Of a stretch of 64,000 nt of DNA, positions 35,287-44,335 are shown piece after piece. Position numbers and translations under genes: made by a program. Numbering within the stretch: the first letter of the stretch is position 1; the number at the start of each line of letters is the position of its first letter. The notes beneath the pieces were generated by a model. The model searched no databases, was not told the origin of the DNA, and saw nothing but the letters and a program-made list of their open reading frames with translations. Source of the stretch: Desulfoluna sp. (GTDB lineage: Bacteria; Desulfobacterota; Desulfobacteria; Desulfobacterales; Desulfolunaceae). Where the stretch lies: contig NZ_JAQYWB010000014.1 of the NCBI RefSeq assembly GCF_030145185.1, positions 31,551 through 95,550 of the forward strand, read 5' to 3'.

Positions 35287-37467
35287 ATGAAAAGTGACAC
35301 GCAGTTCCATGACAATATCGAAACCTGTGTGGATGAAGTCATCCGCACCGTCGGCAATGAAATTATCTTCGGCATGCCTCTGGCGCTGGGAAAACCGGCG
35401 CTGTTTGTCAACGAACTTTACCGGCGGGCCAAGGACAATCCAGAGATCAAGCTGACCATTCTCACCGCCCTGGCTCTGGAAAAGCCGGAAGGAGCGAGCG
35501 AACTTGAAAAGAGGCTTCTCGGCCCTCTGGTGGATCGCATTTTCGGGGGATGCCCGGAGTTTGACTACATGAAAGACTTCCGGACAGGAAACATGCCCGA
35601 CAACGTCTCCCTCTATGAATTCTTCAACAAGGCGGGAGGATACATGGGCAGCCCGGAGGCCCAGCAGAACCATCTCAACTCCAACTACACCCATGTCATC
35701 CGAGATGCCGTAACCTTAGGCGTCAACGTCTACGGCCAGATGCTCGCCTACCAGAGCGGCAACGGGTCCGGTCCGCTCTACTCCATGGGGTGCAACACCG
35801 ATATCAGCATCGAAGCCATCTCCGAGTTAGACAAGCAGCGCGCCCAGGGCAGAAAAGTCGCCATCATCGGAGAGGTCAATGAGAACCTCCCGTTCATGTA
35901 CGGTGATGCCGTGGTTCCGGCCACCTCCTATGATTTTATCCTGAAAAACGAAGAGACCCAATACACCCTCTTCGGCCCCCCCAAAGAGTCGGTTTCCGAC
36001 GTAGACCACATGATCGGGCTCCATGTCAGCACCCTGGTCAAGGATGGGGGCACCATTCAAGTGGGCATCGGCTCCCTGGGTGATGCCATCGTCGCCGGCC
36101 TGAAAATGAGACACACAGAAAACGACCGATACAATGCCATCATCGAAGAATCCGGCATTGCCGGTATCTACGGAGAGCTCATTCGGAAAGTAGGCGGAAC
36201 CGACACCTTTACCGAAGGCCTTTACGGATCCTCTGAGATGTTTGTGGACGCCTTCATGGAGCTTTACAAAAGCGGCATCCTCAAGCGCAAAGTCTTTGAA
36301 AACGAACCCCTCATGGAGTTGATCAATGAAAAACGTCTGGACTGCGCATCCATTCCTGAAAATATCTTCGATCTTCTCATCGAAAAAGAGGCGGTACAGG
36401 AGAAACTGAGGGAAAAAGATTTTCACTTTCTCGTGGAATTCGGGCTGATCAAGGAAGGGCTGACCTGGCGAGACGGGGTCATTTTTGACGGAGAGAGTCC
36501 CTACGCAACCGACCTGTCTTCAACGGAAAACCGGGATGCGTTCAAGGCCATTCGAGGAGAAAAACTCAACGGCGGCAGTGTGATCCTGGGGGCCTTTTTC
36601 ATTGGACCTCAAAGTTTCTACGCAGCCCTCAATGCCATGCCTGAAGAAGAACGAAAACTCTTCGGCATGTCCGGCGTAGAAAAAGTAAACCAGCTCTACG
36701 GTGGCGAAAAACTCCGCAGCCTTCAAAGAAAAGATGCCCGATTCATCAACACCGCCATGATGATCAGCATCTTTGGCTCCGTAATCTCCGATGCCCTGGA
36801 TGACGGCCGGGTGGTGAGCGGCATCGGAGGCCAGTACAACTTCGTCTCCATGGCCCACGCCCTTGAAGACGGCCGCCTGATCATGATGGTCCGAAGCACC
36901 CGGGGAGGGGCCGGCAAACCTATGTCCAACATCATCTTCAACTACGGCCACTGCTCTGTGCCCAAGCACCTTCGGGACATTGTCGTCACGGAATACGGCA
37001 TCGCCGATGTCCGAGGCCTGCCCGACAAAGATGTGATCCTGGCGCTCATCAAAATCGCCGACTCCCGATTCCAGAACGACCTGCTGGACCAGGCAAAAAA
37101 AAGCGGCAAAGTACCCGCCCATTACGAGGTCCCCGAGGCGTACCGACACAACACCCCGGAAAAAGTCTCCGGCTTCCTGGCTCCTTACAAATCAGAGGGG
37201 CTCTTTCAAGTCTTCCCCTTTGGCACCGACTTCACCGAAGAAGAGGTTGCGTTAGGTGGCGCCTTGCGCGCGTTCAAAGCCAAGGCAAGTAAGAGCAAGA
37301 TAGGCGTGGCCATGGCCCTGGCCGGGGAATTCTTCAAACCTGTACCCGAGACCGCCAAACCCTATCTGGATCGCATGAGCCTTGAAGCCCCGGCTCAATT
37401 TAAAGAGCGACTCCTGCAAAAGGTGGTTATCTCTGCATTAAAAGCAAACGGAAGAGTGACTAGTTAA
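35287..37467 (+). CDS. Acetyl-CoA hydrolase/transferase family protein
   Basis: 726 aa, longer than the usual 430-640 because of N-terminal and central extra segments. GGTIQVGIGSLGDAIVAGL, EGLYGSSEMFVDAF, GGQYNFVSMAHAL, RGGAGKPMSNIIF and TEYGIADVRGLPD follow the CoA-transferase family 1 (CatIII/acetyl-CoA hydrolase) pattern. It may move CoA between acetate and another acyl group, fitting a fatty-acid- or acetate-handling anaerobe; the substrate is not determined. AAGGGGGT ribosome binding site. Single gene, followed by a 15-bp inverted repeat. Confidence 0.9.
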   Translation: MKSDTQFHDNIETCVDEVIRTVGNEIIFGMPLALGKPALFVNELYRRAKDNPEIKLTILTALALEKPEGASELEKRLLGPLVDRIFGGCPEFDYMKDFRTGNMPDNVSLYEFFNKAGGYMGSPEAQQNHLNSNYTHVIRDAVTLGVNVYGQMLAYQSGNGSGPLYSMGCNTDISIEAISELDKQRAQGRKVAIIGEVNENLPFMYGDAVVPATSYDFILKNEETQYTLFGPPKESVSDVDHMIGLHVSTLVKDGGTIQVGIGSLGDAIVAGLKMRHTENDRYNAIIEESGIAGIYGELIRKVGGTDTFTEGLYGSSEMFVDAFMELYKSGILKRKVFENEPLMELINEKRLDCASIPENIFDLLIEKEAVQEKLREKDFHFLVEFGLIKEGLTWRDGVIFDGESPYATDLSSTENRDAFKAIRGEKLNGGSVILGAFFIGPQSFYAALNAMPEEERKLFGMSGVEKVNQLYGGEKLRSLQRKDARFINTAMMISIFGSVISDALDDGRVVSGIGGQYNFVSMAHALEDGRLIMMVRSTRGGAGKPMSNIIFNYGHCSVPKHLRDIVVTEYGIADVRGLPDKDVILALIKIADSRFQNDLLDQAKKSGKVPAHYEVPEAYRHNTPEKVSGFLAPYKSEGLFQVFPFGTDFTEEEVALGGALRAFKAKASKSKIGVAMALAGEFFKPVPETAKPYLDRMSLEAPAQFKERLLQKVVISALKANGRVTS

Positions 37468-37477
37468 CACCTTAAAG

Positions 37478-37524
37478 GCCATTCCTGTGTGAATCATTAA
37501 AAACCACCCTCACACAGGAATGGC
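37478..37524. repeat. 15-bp perfect inverted repeat after the CoA-transferase gene
   Basis: GCCATTCCTGTGTGA and TCACACAGGAATGGC with a 17-base loop. Without a T tract; may act as an mRNA 3' barrier or terminator. Confidence 0.55.
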
Positions 37525-37892
37525 TATCGCAGAGCCCTAAACACACCGATTTATTGCTTTCCAATTCCGCACCTGCAGAATATGTTACTCAGATAATCCA
37601 CTGCAAATAAGACTCCCCTGAAATTCCAATTTATCTATTGCGATTCAAAAAAAAATATCGCATACTCACAAAAATGCCGGCAAATCGGCCGCCACAACCC
37701 TCTGGATTATCAGCATCCAAAGGCATCGAGGCCCGACCGCGCAGCAGAGGTATCACTCTCTTTACTCTTCACTGTCGTTACGAATAGGCTCACCCAAGCC
37801 TGTCTATTGAGTAGACAACCATTCACCCGCATAGACCCAAGGTGGTCTCTATGCCGTTCAATCGGGGCCGTGCCCCCCACGAAAGGGAAACC
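37525..37892. other. Promoter region of the pseudopilin-like gene
   Basis: A+T-rich. TGTCTA-TTGAG-TAGACA at 37801-37817 is an operator-like inverted repeat 75 bp before the start; TTGCGA/CATACT with 17 bp (37626-37654) is a weak promoter match. No gene. Confidence 0.4.
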
Positions 37893-38354
37893 ATGAACGT
37901 TCGGAAAAAATCCCGACGCCCCCCCTATACCAAACCGGCCCGAAAGCGTGAACGGAAACCCGTCCTCACCACCGCCCAGCTTTGTGTTGTCGCCATCGTC
38001 ACGGTTCTGGTCTTTGTGGGGGGATCCATCTTTCTTAAGATCACCAGCGGATCCGCCTACGACATCTCGACACACCACGACCTGCAACTCTTCGCTGATT
38101 TTCAAAAATTTCATCACGCCATGAACGGTACCTGCCTCGGCGAGCAGGGTCAGGTCATTCGAAACGACGGCATCCCGTCAACCCTGGATCTGAAAAAATA
38201 CACCCTCTCCAAAGGGGTCGCCATCTTTATTGTGGCCGGAGCCCCTGAAGACCCCTACAATGAGAGCAATCCATTCACCATGCAGGCCAAACACAAAAAA
38301 TCCGACACCGTCTATGAATACAGTTTTGCAACCGACACCATCATTGAAAGGTAA
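37893..38354 (+). CDS. Single-pass membrane protein, pseudopilin-like
   Basis: 153 aa. Strongly basic N-terminus (RKKSRRPPYTKPARKRERK), one membrane helix at about 28-50 (LCVVAIVTVLVFVGGSIFL), then an extracytoplasmic domain with DLQLFADFQKFHHAMNGTC and AIFIVAGAPEDPYNESNPFT. The second half resembles the globular part of type IV pseudopilins, which lacks the classic prepilin peptidase site here. AAAGGGA before the ATG. The HAMP gene starts 7 bp after the stop, so they form a pair; function unknown. Confidence 0.8.
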   Translation: MNVRKKSRRPPYTKPARKRERKPVLTTAQLCVVAIVTVLVFVGGSIFLKITSGSAYDISTHHDLQLFADFQKFHHAMNGTCLGEQGQVIRNDGIPSTLDLKKYTLSKGVAIFIVAGAPEDPYNESNPFTMQAKHKKSDTVYEYSFATDTIIER

Positions 38355-38361
38355 AGACGCC

Positions 38362-38928
38362 ATGTCACAGGACCATCAACGGCGGCTGAAAAATTTTTTT
38401 ATCAACCGCTCCCTTCAGTTACGGCTGGTCTTCATCAGCCTGGGCTACATGGCCATCATGCTGGGCATCACCCTCTCCTTTACCCTCCTGCCCATTCTGC
38501 GTTCCATGTTTGAAACCTCGGATCCCCACACTCAGTACCAATCCGCACAAACCTTTCTTCTCCTGGCCCAACGCCTTGTGCCGGCGATGCTGGTACTTTT
38601 TTTCCTCTTTTTTTCCCACCTCGTCATCATGACCCACCGTGTCTGCGGCCCCCTGGTCAACTTCACCCATACCTTTGAGTGCATGGCCGCAGGGGATTTT
38701 TCAAGACGGATCAGCCTGCGCCAAAAAGATTATCTTCAAGACGAGGCAGAGATGATCAATGAGGTCCTGGACAACCTGCAGGACCACATCACCTCTCTGC
38801 AAGAGGAAAACCAACGCCTGATGAAGAGCCTTGAAAAAGCAGAGGCCGACCCCACACCAGCGATTCTGGCCGTTGCCCGGGAGCAGAGCCAACGGATCAA
38901 CGACCTGGTCACGGCCTTTCAACTTTAA
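38362..38928 (+). CDS. HAMP-domain membrane protein without output domain
   Basis: 188 aa. Two membrane helices (about 22-48 and 72-98) around a short periplasmic loop, then a HAMP domain (RVCGPLVNFTHTFECMAAGD and RRISLRQKD), and a coiled coil to the end (NLQDHITSLQEENQRLMKSL). No kinase, receptor or cyclase domain follows. Resembles a receptor truncated after its HAMP linker; perhaps it passes a signal to a separate protein, or works with the pseudopilin-like protein 7 bp upstream. Intact ribosome binding site. Confidence 0.83.
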   Translation: MSQDHQRRLKNFFINRSLQLRLVFISLGYMAIMLGITLSFTLLPILRSMFETSDPHTQYQSAQTFLLLAQRLVPAMLVLFFLFFSHLVIMTHRVCGPLVNFTHTFECMAAGDFSRRISLRQKDYLQDEAEMINEVLDNLQDHITSLQEENQRLMKSLEKAEADPTPAILAVAREQSQRINDLVTAFQL

Positions 38929-38938
38929 AGGGAAGGTC

Positions 38939-39209
38939 ACTATTCAGCTTACGCCTCCGGCGGCCCTGCCGGGGGCTAAACTTTTGAAAAATTTAACAAA
39001 CAGATCTTAAAAAATTCTTCTTGAATGAATTTTGTTTTAAATGCGAATGTGATTTGATCCGAGGGATCCGCCTACGCAAAAGCCTCCGGCGTGACAAGCG
39101 ATCCGTCTTCGCCTTCGGCTACGCCGTGACATGGGGGCAAAGCGCATCCGCAATCTGCTTTCAAGGTGGCACACCTTGCCGCCGGAGGCTTTTTTTTGAG
39201 CTGAATAGT
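38939..39209 (+). repeat. Composite repeat B, MITE-like, with terminal inverted repeats
   Basis: 271 bp. Ends ACTATTCAGCT (38939-38949) and AGCTGAATAGT (39199-39209) are exact inverses; inside them GCCTCCGGCGGC (38952) pairs with GCCGCCGGAGGC near 39189. Between: CCTGCCGGGGGCTAAAC, AAATGCGAATGTGATTTG, GGATCCGCCTACGCAAAAGC, GACAAGCGATCCGTC, and a CAAGGTGGCACACCTTG hairpin. Eight T before the right end. No ORF, no transposase. Confidence 0.8.
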
Positions 39210-39356
39210 TACAAGGGAAGAAACGAAAAGAAAGGTGGCCCCCCTGCCCCTGCCCCTTGATTTTACATGCCATTGTCTTTAAAGTGTCCCTGCTGAAAAC
39301 CTGGGTGCCGTAAGCCGGACGCCCCGGACTATTTTTATCACGAGAGCAGGAGACGC

Positions 39357-42300
39357 ATGAAATCACTGGCGTTTAAAAAAGAACTGGAAAGGGCCTTACG
39401 TTCGCTGGGCCGCACCATGATACGGGACCGCCACGCCCTGCGACGGGACATGAAGAATCTTCAGCGCCTCCAGGAGCCGGATGAAAAGGCGCTCCAGAAG
39501 CTCCAGGGGATTCAGACCCGCCTTTCGACGTCTATGGAAGAGAGACATCGCCGCCAGCAAAACCCGCCTGCCCTCAATTACAACCAGGAGCTCCCGGTCA
39601 CAGCCCGCCGGGAGGAGATTGTCGAAACCATTCGAAAACACCAGGTGGTGATCATCTCCGGTGAAACCGGTTCCGGCAAAACCACCCAGATCCCCAAGTT
39701 CTGTGTGGAAGCAGGCCGGGGCACTGGCGGACTCATCGCCGTCACCCAGCCAAGGCGTATCGCCGCCGTCTCCGTGGCCAACCGCCTCGCCGAAGAGATG
39801 GGCGAAGAGCCGGGACACAGCGTGGGTTTCAAGATCAGGTTCCACGAAACCGGGGACAGCAACGGAACCATCCGCCTGATGACCGATGGCATCCTCCTGG
39901 CCGAGGCACAGGGAGACCCCTTTCTCTCCGCCTACGACACCATCATCGTGGACGAGGCTCACGAACGAAGTCTCAACATCGATTTTATCCTCGGCATCCT
40001 GCGGACGCTCATAAAAAAACGGCGGGACTTGAAGGTGATCGTCACCTCGGCCACCATCGACACTGAAAAATTTTCCAAAGCCTTTGGGGGTGCCCCCATC
40101 ATCGAGGTCTCGGGCCGCACCTTCCCCGTGGAGGTGATCCACAAACCCCTCGCCTCCAAAGACGACAGCTACGTGGATGCCGCTGTGGAGTCCCTGGACA
40201 AACTCGTGTCCCTGGGGCCCTACGGCGATGTTCTCATCTTCATGCCCACGGAAGCCGACATCAAAGAGACCTGTGACATGATCGAAGGGCGGCGGCACAA
40301 GGCCATGACCGTTTTACCCCTGTACGCGCGCCTTTCAGCCGCCGACCAGAAAAAAGTGTTCCAGAGCGCCTTCGGGCGAAAAGTGATCGTCTCCACCAAC
40401 GTGGCAGAGACCTCCATTACCATCCCGGGTATCAAGTATGTCATCGACACCGGCGTGGCCCGAATCCCCCGGTACTCGCCGCGCACACGCACCACCAGCC
40501 TGCCCGTCATGGAAATTTCCCGCTCCAGTGCCGACCAGAGAAAAGGCCGCTGCGGGCGTGTGGCCAATGGGGTCTGCATCCGACTCTATGACGAAGCCTC
40601 CTTTGAGGGCCGCCCCCTGTTCACCCTGCCGGAGATCCTGCGGGCCAACCTCGCCGAAGTCATCCTGCGCATGCTCTCCCTCAGACTGGGCCGGGTGGAA
40701 GACTTTCCCTTTGTCGACCCGCCCTCACCCCAGAGCATTGGCGACGGCTTTCAGACCCTCCTCGAATTAGGCGCCATCACAGAGGAGAAGGGACGGAAAG
40801 GCGAGACTTGCCACCGGCTGACCGAAACCGGACGCATTATGGCGGCCATCCCCGTGGATCCCAAGCTCGCCCGCATCCTTATCGAGGCCTCCACCAACGG
40901 CTGTGTGGAAGAGATCCTGGTAATCATCGCGGCCCTGACCATCCGGGACCCCCGGGAGCGCCCCGACAGCAAAGAGGCCCAGGCCGACCAGAAACACGCG
41001 GCGTTTAAAGACCCTCTCTCTGATTTTTTGACCCTTTTAAATATCTGGAAGCGGTTCAAGGAGCATATGGGGGACTCGAAACGCATGGGCCTGATGAAAG
41101 GGTTCTGCAAGGAGAACTACCTCTCTTTTCTGCGGATACGCGAATGGCTCGACATCCACGCCCAGCTCTCCCGCATCGCTCGGGAGTTTAATCTCAGCCA
41201 GCCCACCGAGACACAGGCCTCCTCCGAACCGGCCAACAAAAAAGCGACCTTCGGGGCGGAGTACATCGCCATCCACACCGCCATCCTGGCAGGCTATCTC
41301 TCGAACATTGCCACGGCCAAAGAGAAGAACCGCTACACCGCCACCAAAGGGCGAGAGGTGATGATCTTTCCCGGCTCCGGCCTCTTCAATAAAGGCGGGC
41401 AATGGATCGTCGCCTCGGAGATGGTCGAGACCTCCCGGCTCTTTGCCCGCAACGTCGCCCGCATCGACTCCGGCTGGCTGGAAGAGCTGGGCAAAGAGCT
41501 CGTCAAACGCTCATATTCCAACCCCCGCTGGGAGAAGAAAATGGGCGCCGTGATGGCCGACGAACAGGTGACCCTTTTTGGCCTGATCCTCGTCTCCCAA
41601 CGAAAAATCCACTTTGGCTCCACAGACCCCGAGGAGGCCACCCGCATCTTCATCCGGAGCGCCTTGGTGGAAGGGGACATGGAGGTTCCCAAGGGAAACC
41701 GCCACTTCTCCTTTTTGGACCACAACCGAGCCCTCATCGATGACGTTCGGGAGGTGGAAGACCGCATCCGAAGGCGGGACATCCTCATCAGCGAAGAGGA
41801 TCTTTTTGCGTTTTACGCCGAAAAAATAACCAACACCTGGGATATCCGCACCTTTTCCCGGCACCTCCGGGAGGCCGGGGGAGACGCCCACCTGAAGATG
41901 GACCCGGAGGCTATCGCCCGTTACCGGCCGGAAGACGAAGAGCTCGCAGCTTTCCCCTCAGGCATCTCCGTGGGCGGCGGCACCTTCTCCCTCTCCTATG
42001 CCTTTGAACCGGGCAATGAAAAAGACGGGGTCACCCTTGAGGTTCCCGCCCACTCTGCCAAAGCGCTCTCCAAAGAGGCCCTGGACTGGGTCATCCCCGG
42101 CCTGATGATCGAAAAAATTGAGGCCATGATTAAAGGGCTCCCCAAAGAGCATCGAAAAAGACTGGTTCCCGTCTCCGATACCGTTTCCGTCATCGCCTCT
42201 GAAATGGAAGAGCTAAAAATTCTGAAGCAGGGTGCCTTTCCCACCCGGCCCCTGATCACCGCCCTGGGATCCTTTATCGCCAAGCGATTCGGGGTGCGCG

Positions 42301-43352
42301 TCCCCCCCAACGCCTGGCAGGGAGACGCCGTTCCCGACCACCTGAAGGTGCGCATCTCCGTCACCGGCGCCAAGGGAAAAGAGCTGGCCGCCTCCAGAGA
42401 CAAATCGGTCCTCCTGACCCGAACCGATGAGGCCGTCCCCAAAAACGACGCCTTTCAAAAGCTGAAGCGCCAATGGGAAAAAACAGGGCTCACCGACTGG
42501 CCCATGGAGGAACTCCCCGAGAAGGTACCCGCCCCCGGGGGCCTGTTTGCTTACCCGGCCCTGACCGCCACCCCGAAAGGGATCTGCCTGAGCCTGCATC
42601 GCCACGATCAGGAGGCCTTACGTCTCCACCGAAAGGGTGTGGCCGCCTTAACGACCCTGCGCCTCTCAAAAGAGGTAAAAAGCCTCTCAAAAGACCTCAA
42701 GCTCACCGGGGAGGCCAAAAAACGCGCCGCTTATTTCGGTGGGGATGTCGCCCTCACCTCGGCCCTGGCCCATAAAACCACCGAGCTGCTCTTCCCCTCG
42801 TCCCTGCGGGGCCGGGCCGCGTTTGAAGCCCACATCAAAGAGGCATCAAAAGGCCTTTATGCCACGGGGTCCAGACTTCTCACCGCTGTGGAGGCCATCC
42901 TCTCCGGCTACCACGACACCAGCGCCCTCATCTATACCGAAGAGTTGAACCGGTCAAAAACACCCGCCGGACAGCTCCTCACCGGCATGCTGCGCAACGA
43001 GTTGGATCTTTTGATCCCCAAAAATTTTATTGAGATTTACGAGCCGAATCGTCTCACCCAGTTAGAACGCCATATCCGTGCCCTCTTCCTCCGCGCCAAA
43101 CGCGCCTTCGACGCCCCGGAAAAAGACCGCGCCAAAGCCCGGGAGGTGACCCCCTTCGTGAAAGCCATGAACGCCCTCGTCGCCTCCCTCAACCCGGACT
43201 CCTCCGAAGAAAAAAAAGAGGCCATTGAGGCCCTGTTCTGGTCCATCGAAGAATTTAAAATCTCTATCTTTGCCCAGGAGATCGGCACCCGGGAAAAGGT
43301 GTCTGCCAAACGTCTCCAAAAAAGAGTTCGAGATATTGAGGTGATGATCTAA
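39357..43352 (+). CDS. hrpA: ATP-dependent RNA helicase HrpA
   Basis: 1331 aa, full length. DEAH-box helicase: Walker A GETGSGKTT at 102-110, DEAH at 199-202, SAT in VTSATID, and RKGRCGRVANG in motif VI; helicase-associated and OB-like regions follow and a long C-terminal DUF3418 region (from about 700). Acts on RNA, in E. coli on stalled ribosomes and mRNA processing. GGAG seven bases upstream. Monocistronic; a 127-bp gap leads to pldA. Confidence 0.96.
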   Translation: MKSLAFKKELERALRSLGRTMIRDRHALRRDMKNLQRLQEPDEKALQKLQGIQTRLSTSMEERHRRQQNPPALNYNQELPVTARREEIVETIRKHQVVIISGETGSGKTTQIPKFCVEAGRGTGGLIAVTQPRRIAAVSVANRLAEEMGEEPGHSVGFKIRFHETGDSNGTIRLMTDGILLAEAQGDPFLSAYDTIIVDEAHERSLNIDFILGILRTLIKKRRDLKVIVTSATIDTEKFSKAFGGAPIIEVSGRTFPVEVIHKPLASKDDSYVDAAVESLDKLVSLGPYGDVLIFMPTEADIKETCDMIEGRRHKAMTVLPLYARLSAADQKKVFQSAFGRKVIVSTNVAETSITIPGIKYVIDTGVARIPRYSPRTRTTSLPVMEISRSSADQRKGRCGRVANGVCIRLYDEASFEGRPLFTLPEILRANLAEVILRMLSLRLGRVEDFPFVDPPSPQSIGDGFQTLLELGAITEEKGRKGETCHRLTETGRIMAAIPVDPKLARILIEASTNGCVEEILVIIAALTIRDPRERPDSKEAQADQKHAAFKDPLSDFLTLLNIWKRFKEHMGDSKRMGLMKGFCKENYLSFLRIREWLDIHAQLSRIAREFNLSQPTETQASSEPANKKATFGAEYIAIHTAILAGYLSNIATAKEKNRYTATKGREVMIFPGSGLFNKGGQWIVASEMVETSRLFARNVARIDSGWLEELGKELVKRSYSNPRWEKKMGAVMADEQVTLFGLILVSQRKIHFGSTDPEEATRIFIRSALVEGDMEVPKGNRHFSFLDHNRALIDDVREVEDRIRRRDILISEEDLFAFYAEKITNTWDIRTFSRHLREAGGDAHLKMDPEAIARYRPEDEELAAFPSGISVGGGTFSLSYAFEPGNEKDGVTLEVPAHSAKALSKEALDWVIPGLMIEKIEAMIKGLPKEHRKRLVPVSDTVSVIASEMEELKILKQGAFPTRPLITALGSFIAKRFGVRVPPNAWQGDAVPDHLKVRISVTGAKGKELAASRDKSVLLTRTDEAVPKNDAFQKLKRQWEKTGLTDWPMEELPEKVPAPGGLFAYPALTATPKGICLSLHRHDQEALRLHRKGVAALTTLRLSKEVKSLSKDLKLTGEAKKRAAYFGGDVALTSALAHKTTELLFPSSLRGRAAFEAHIKEASKGLYATGSRLLTAVEAILSGYHDTSALIYTEELNRSKTPAGQLLTGMLRNELDLLIPKNFIEIYEPNRLTQLERHIRALFLRAKRAFDAPEKDRAKAREVTPFVKAMNALVASLNPDSSEEKKEAIEALFWSIEEFKISIFAQEIGTREKVSAKRLQKRVRDIEVMI

Positions 43353-43479
43353 AATAAAGCCTTTGGCCCCCCCCCAAAAAAAAATCGCTGCCCCGCACAC
43401 GGTGATTCCCCCTGTGCGGTTCATTCATAGAACCCCTCACCCTATATTTAACGACCCTCTATCCGTGATAGGTGACCCC

Positions 43480-44298
43480 ATGCGCACACTTTTTTTCAAC
43501 ACCCTCCTGCTTCTCACAGTGCTTTTTCTCTCCACATCTGCCCTCGCCTTTGACTACACCATCAACGACATGGCCGAAGGCATCTCCCGTCACAAGGCCA
43601 CCTGGATCATGCCCGCCACCTGGACCGATGAATACCATGGAGACCAGACCGAACTGGTCTTTCAGGTCAGCCTCAAAAAACAGATCATGAACACCGGGCT
43701 TCACGTCGCCTACACCCAGAAATCCTTCTGGCAGGCTTACAATGAAGAGGGCTCCGCCCCCTTTCGCGAGACCAACTACAACCCGGAACTCTTCTACCGC
43801 ATCCTGCCAGGCAGCGCCCTGACCCGATTTTTAGGCAACGGCCCTATCCTCAGCAAGCTGGGAGCCGACATCGGCTTTGAACACGAGTCCAACGGCCAGG
43901 ACATGCCCGACTCCCGAAGCTGGAACCGCGCCTACATCACCCCCTTCTACGCCGGAGGCGACCTCCTGCTCTGGCTGAAGCTCTGGTACATCACAGACGA
44001 CAGCAAAGAGCCCTCCCCCGACGGGATCAAAGGAAGTGATAACCCCGATATTGCGGACACCATGGGCTACAGCGAGTTCCACCTCAAATACCAGTTTGGA
44101 GGCGACCAGCTCATCCACCTCATGGGCCGGGGCAACCTCCGCAAAGGCAAAGGGGCCGCCCGCCTCACCTGGAGCATCCCCATCACCCAAGGGGGGGCCT
44201 TCTTCATGGTCCAGGCCTTTCACGGATACGGGGACAGCCTCATCGACTACAACCACGAGATGACCCGTGTCGGGGTGGGGATCATGCTCTGCCGGTAA
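43480..44298 (+). CDS. pldA: Outer-membrane phospholipase A1
   Basis: 272 aa. Signal peptide to Ala23 (LLLLTVLFLSTSALA), then a 12-strand barrel. His135 and Ser137 in FEHESNGQ, and Asn149 in SWNRAY have exactly the spacing of the E. coli His142/Ser144/Asn156 triad. Hydrolyses phospholipids that reach the outer leaflet, so keeping outer-membrane asymmetry. AGGTGA before the ATG. C-terminus MLCR lacks the usual terminal Phe. Confidence 0.95.
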   Translation: MRTLFFNTLLLLTVLFLSTSALAFDYTINDMAEGISRHKATWIMPATWTDEYHGDQTELVFQVSLKKQIMNTGLHVAYTQKSFWQAYNEEGSAPFRETNYNPELFYRILPGSALTRFLGNGPILSKLGADIGFEHESNGQDMPDSRSWNRAYITPFYAGGDLLLWLKLWYITDDSKEPSPDGIKGSDNPDIADTMGYSEFHLKYQFGGDQLIHLMGRGNLRKGKGAARLTWSIPITQGGAFFMVQAFHGYGDSLIDYNHEMTRVGVGIMLCR

Positions 44299-44335
44299 CG
44301 CCAGGCCCCTCTGCACCGAAAATACGCAAAAAAAT

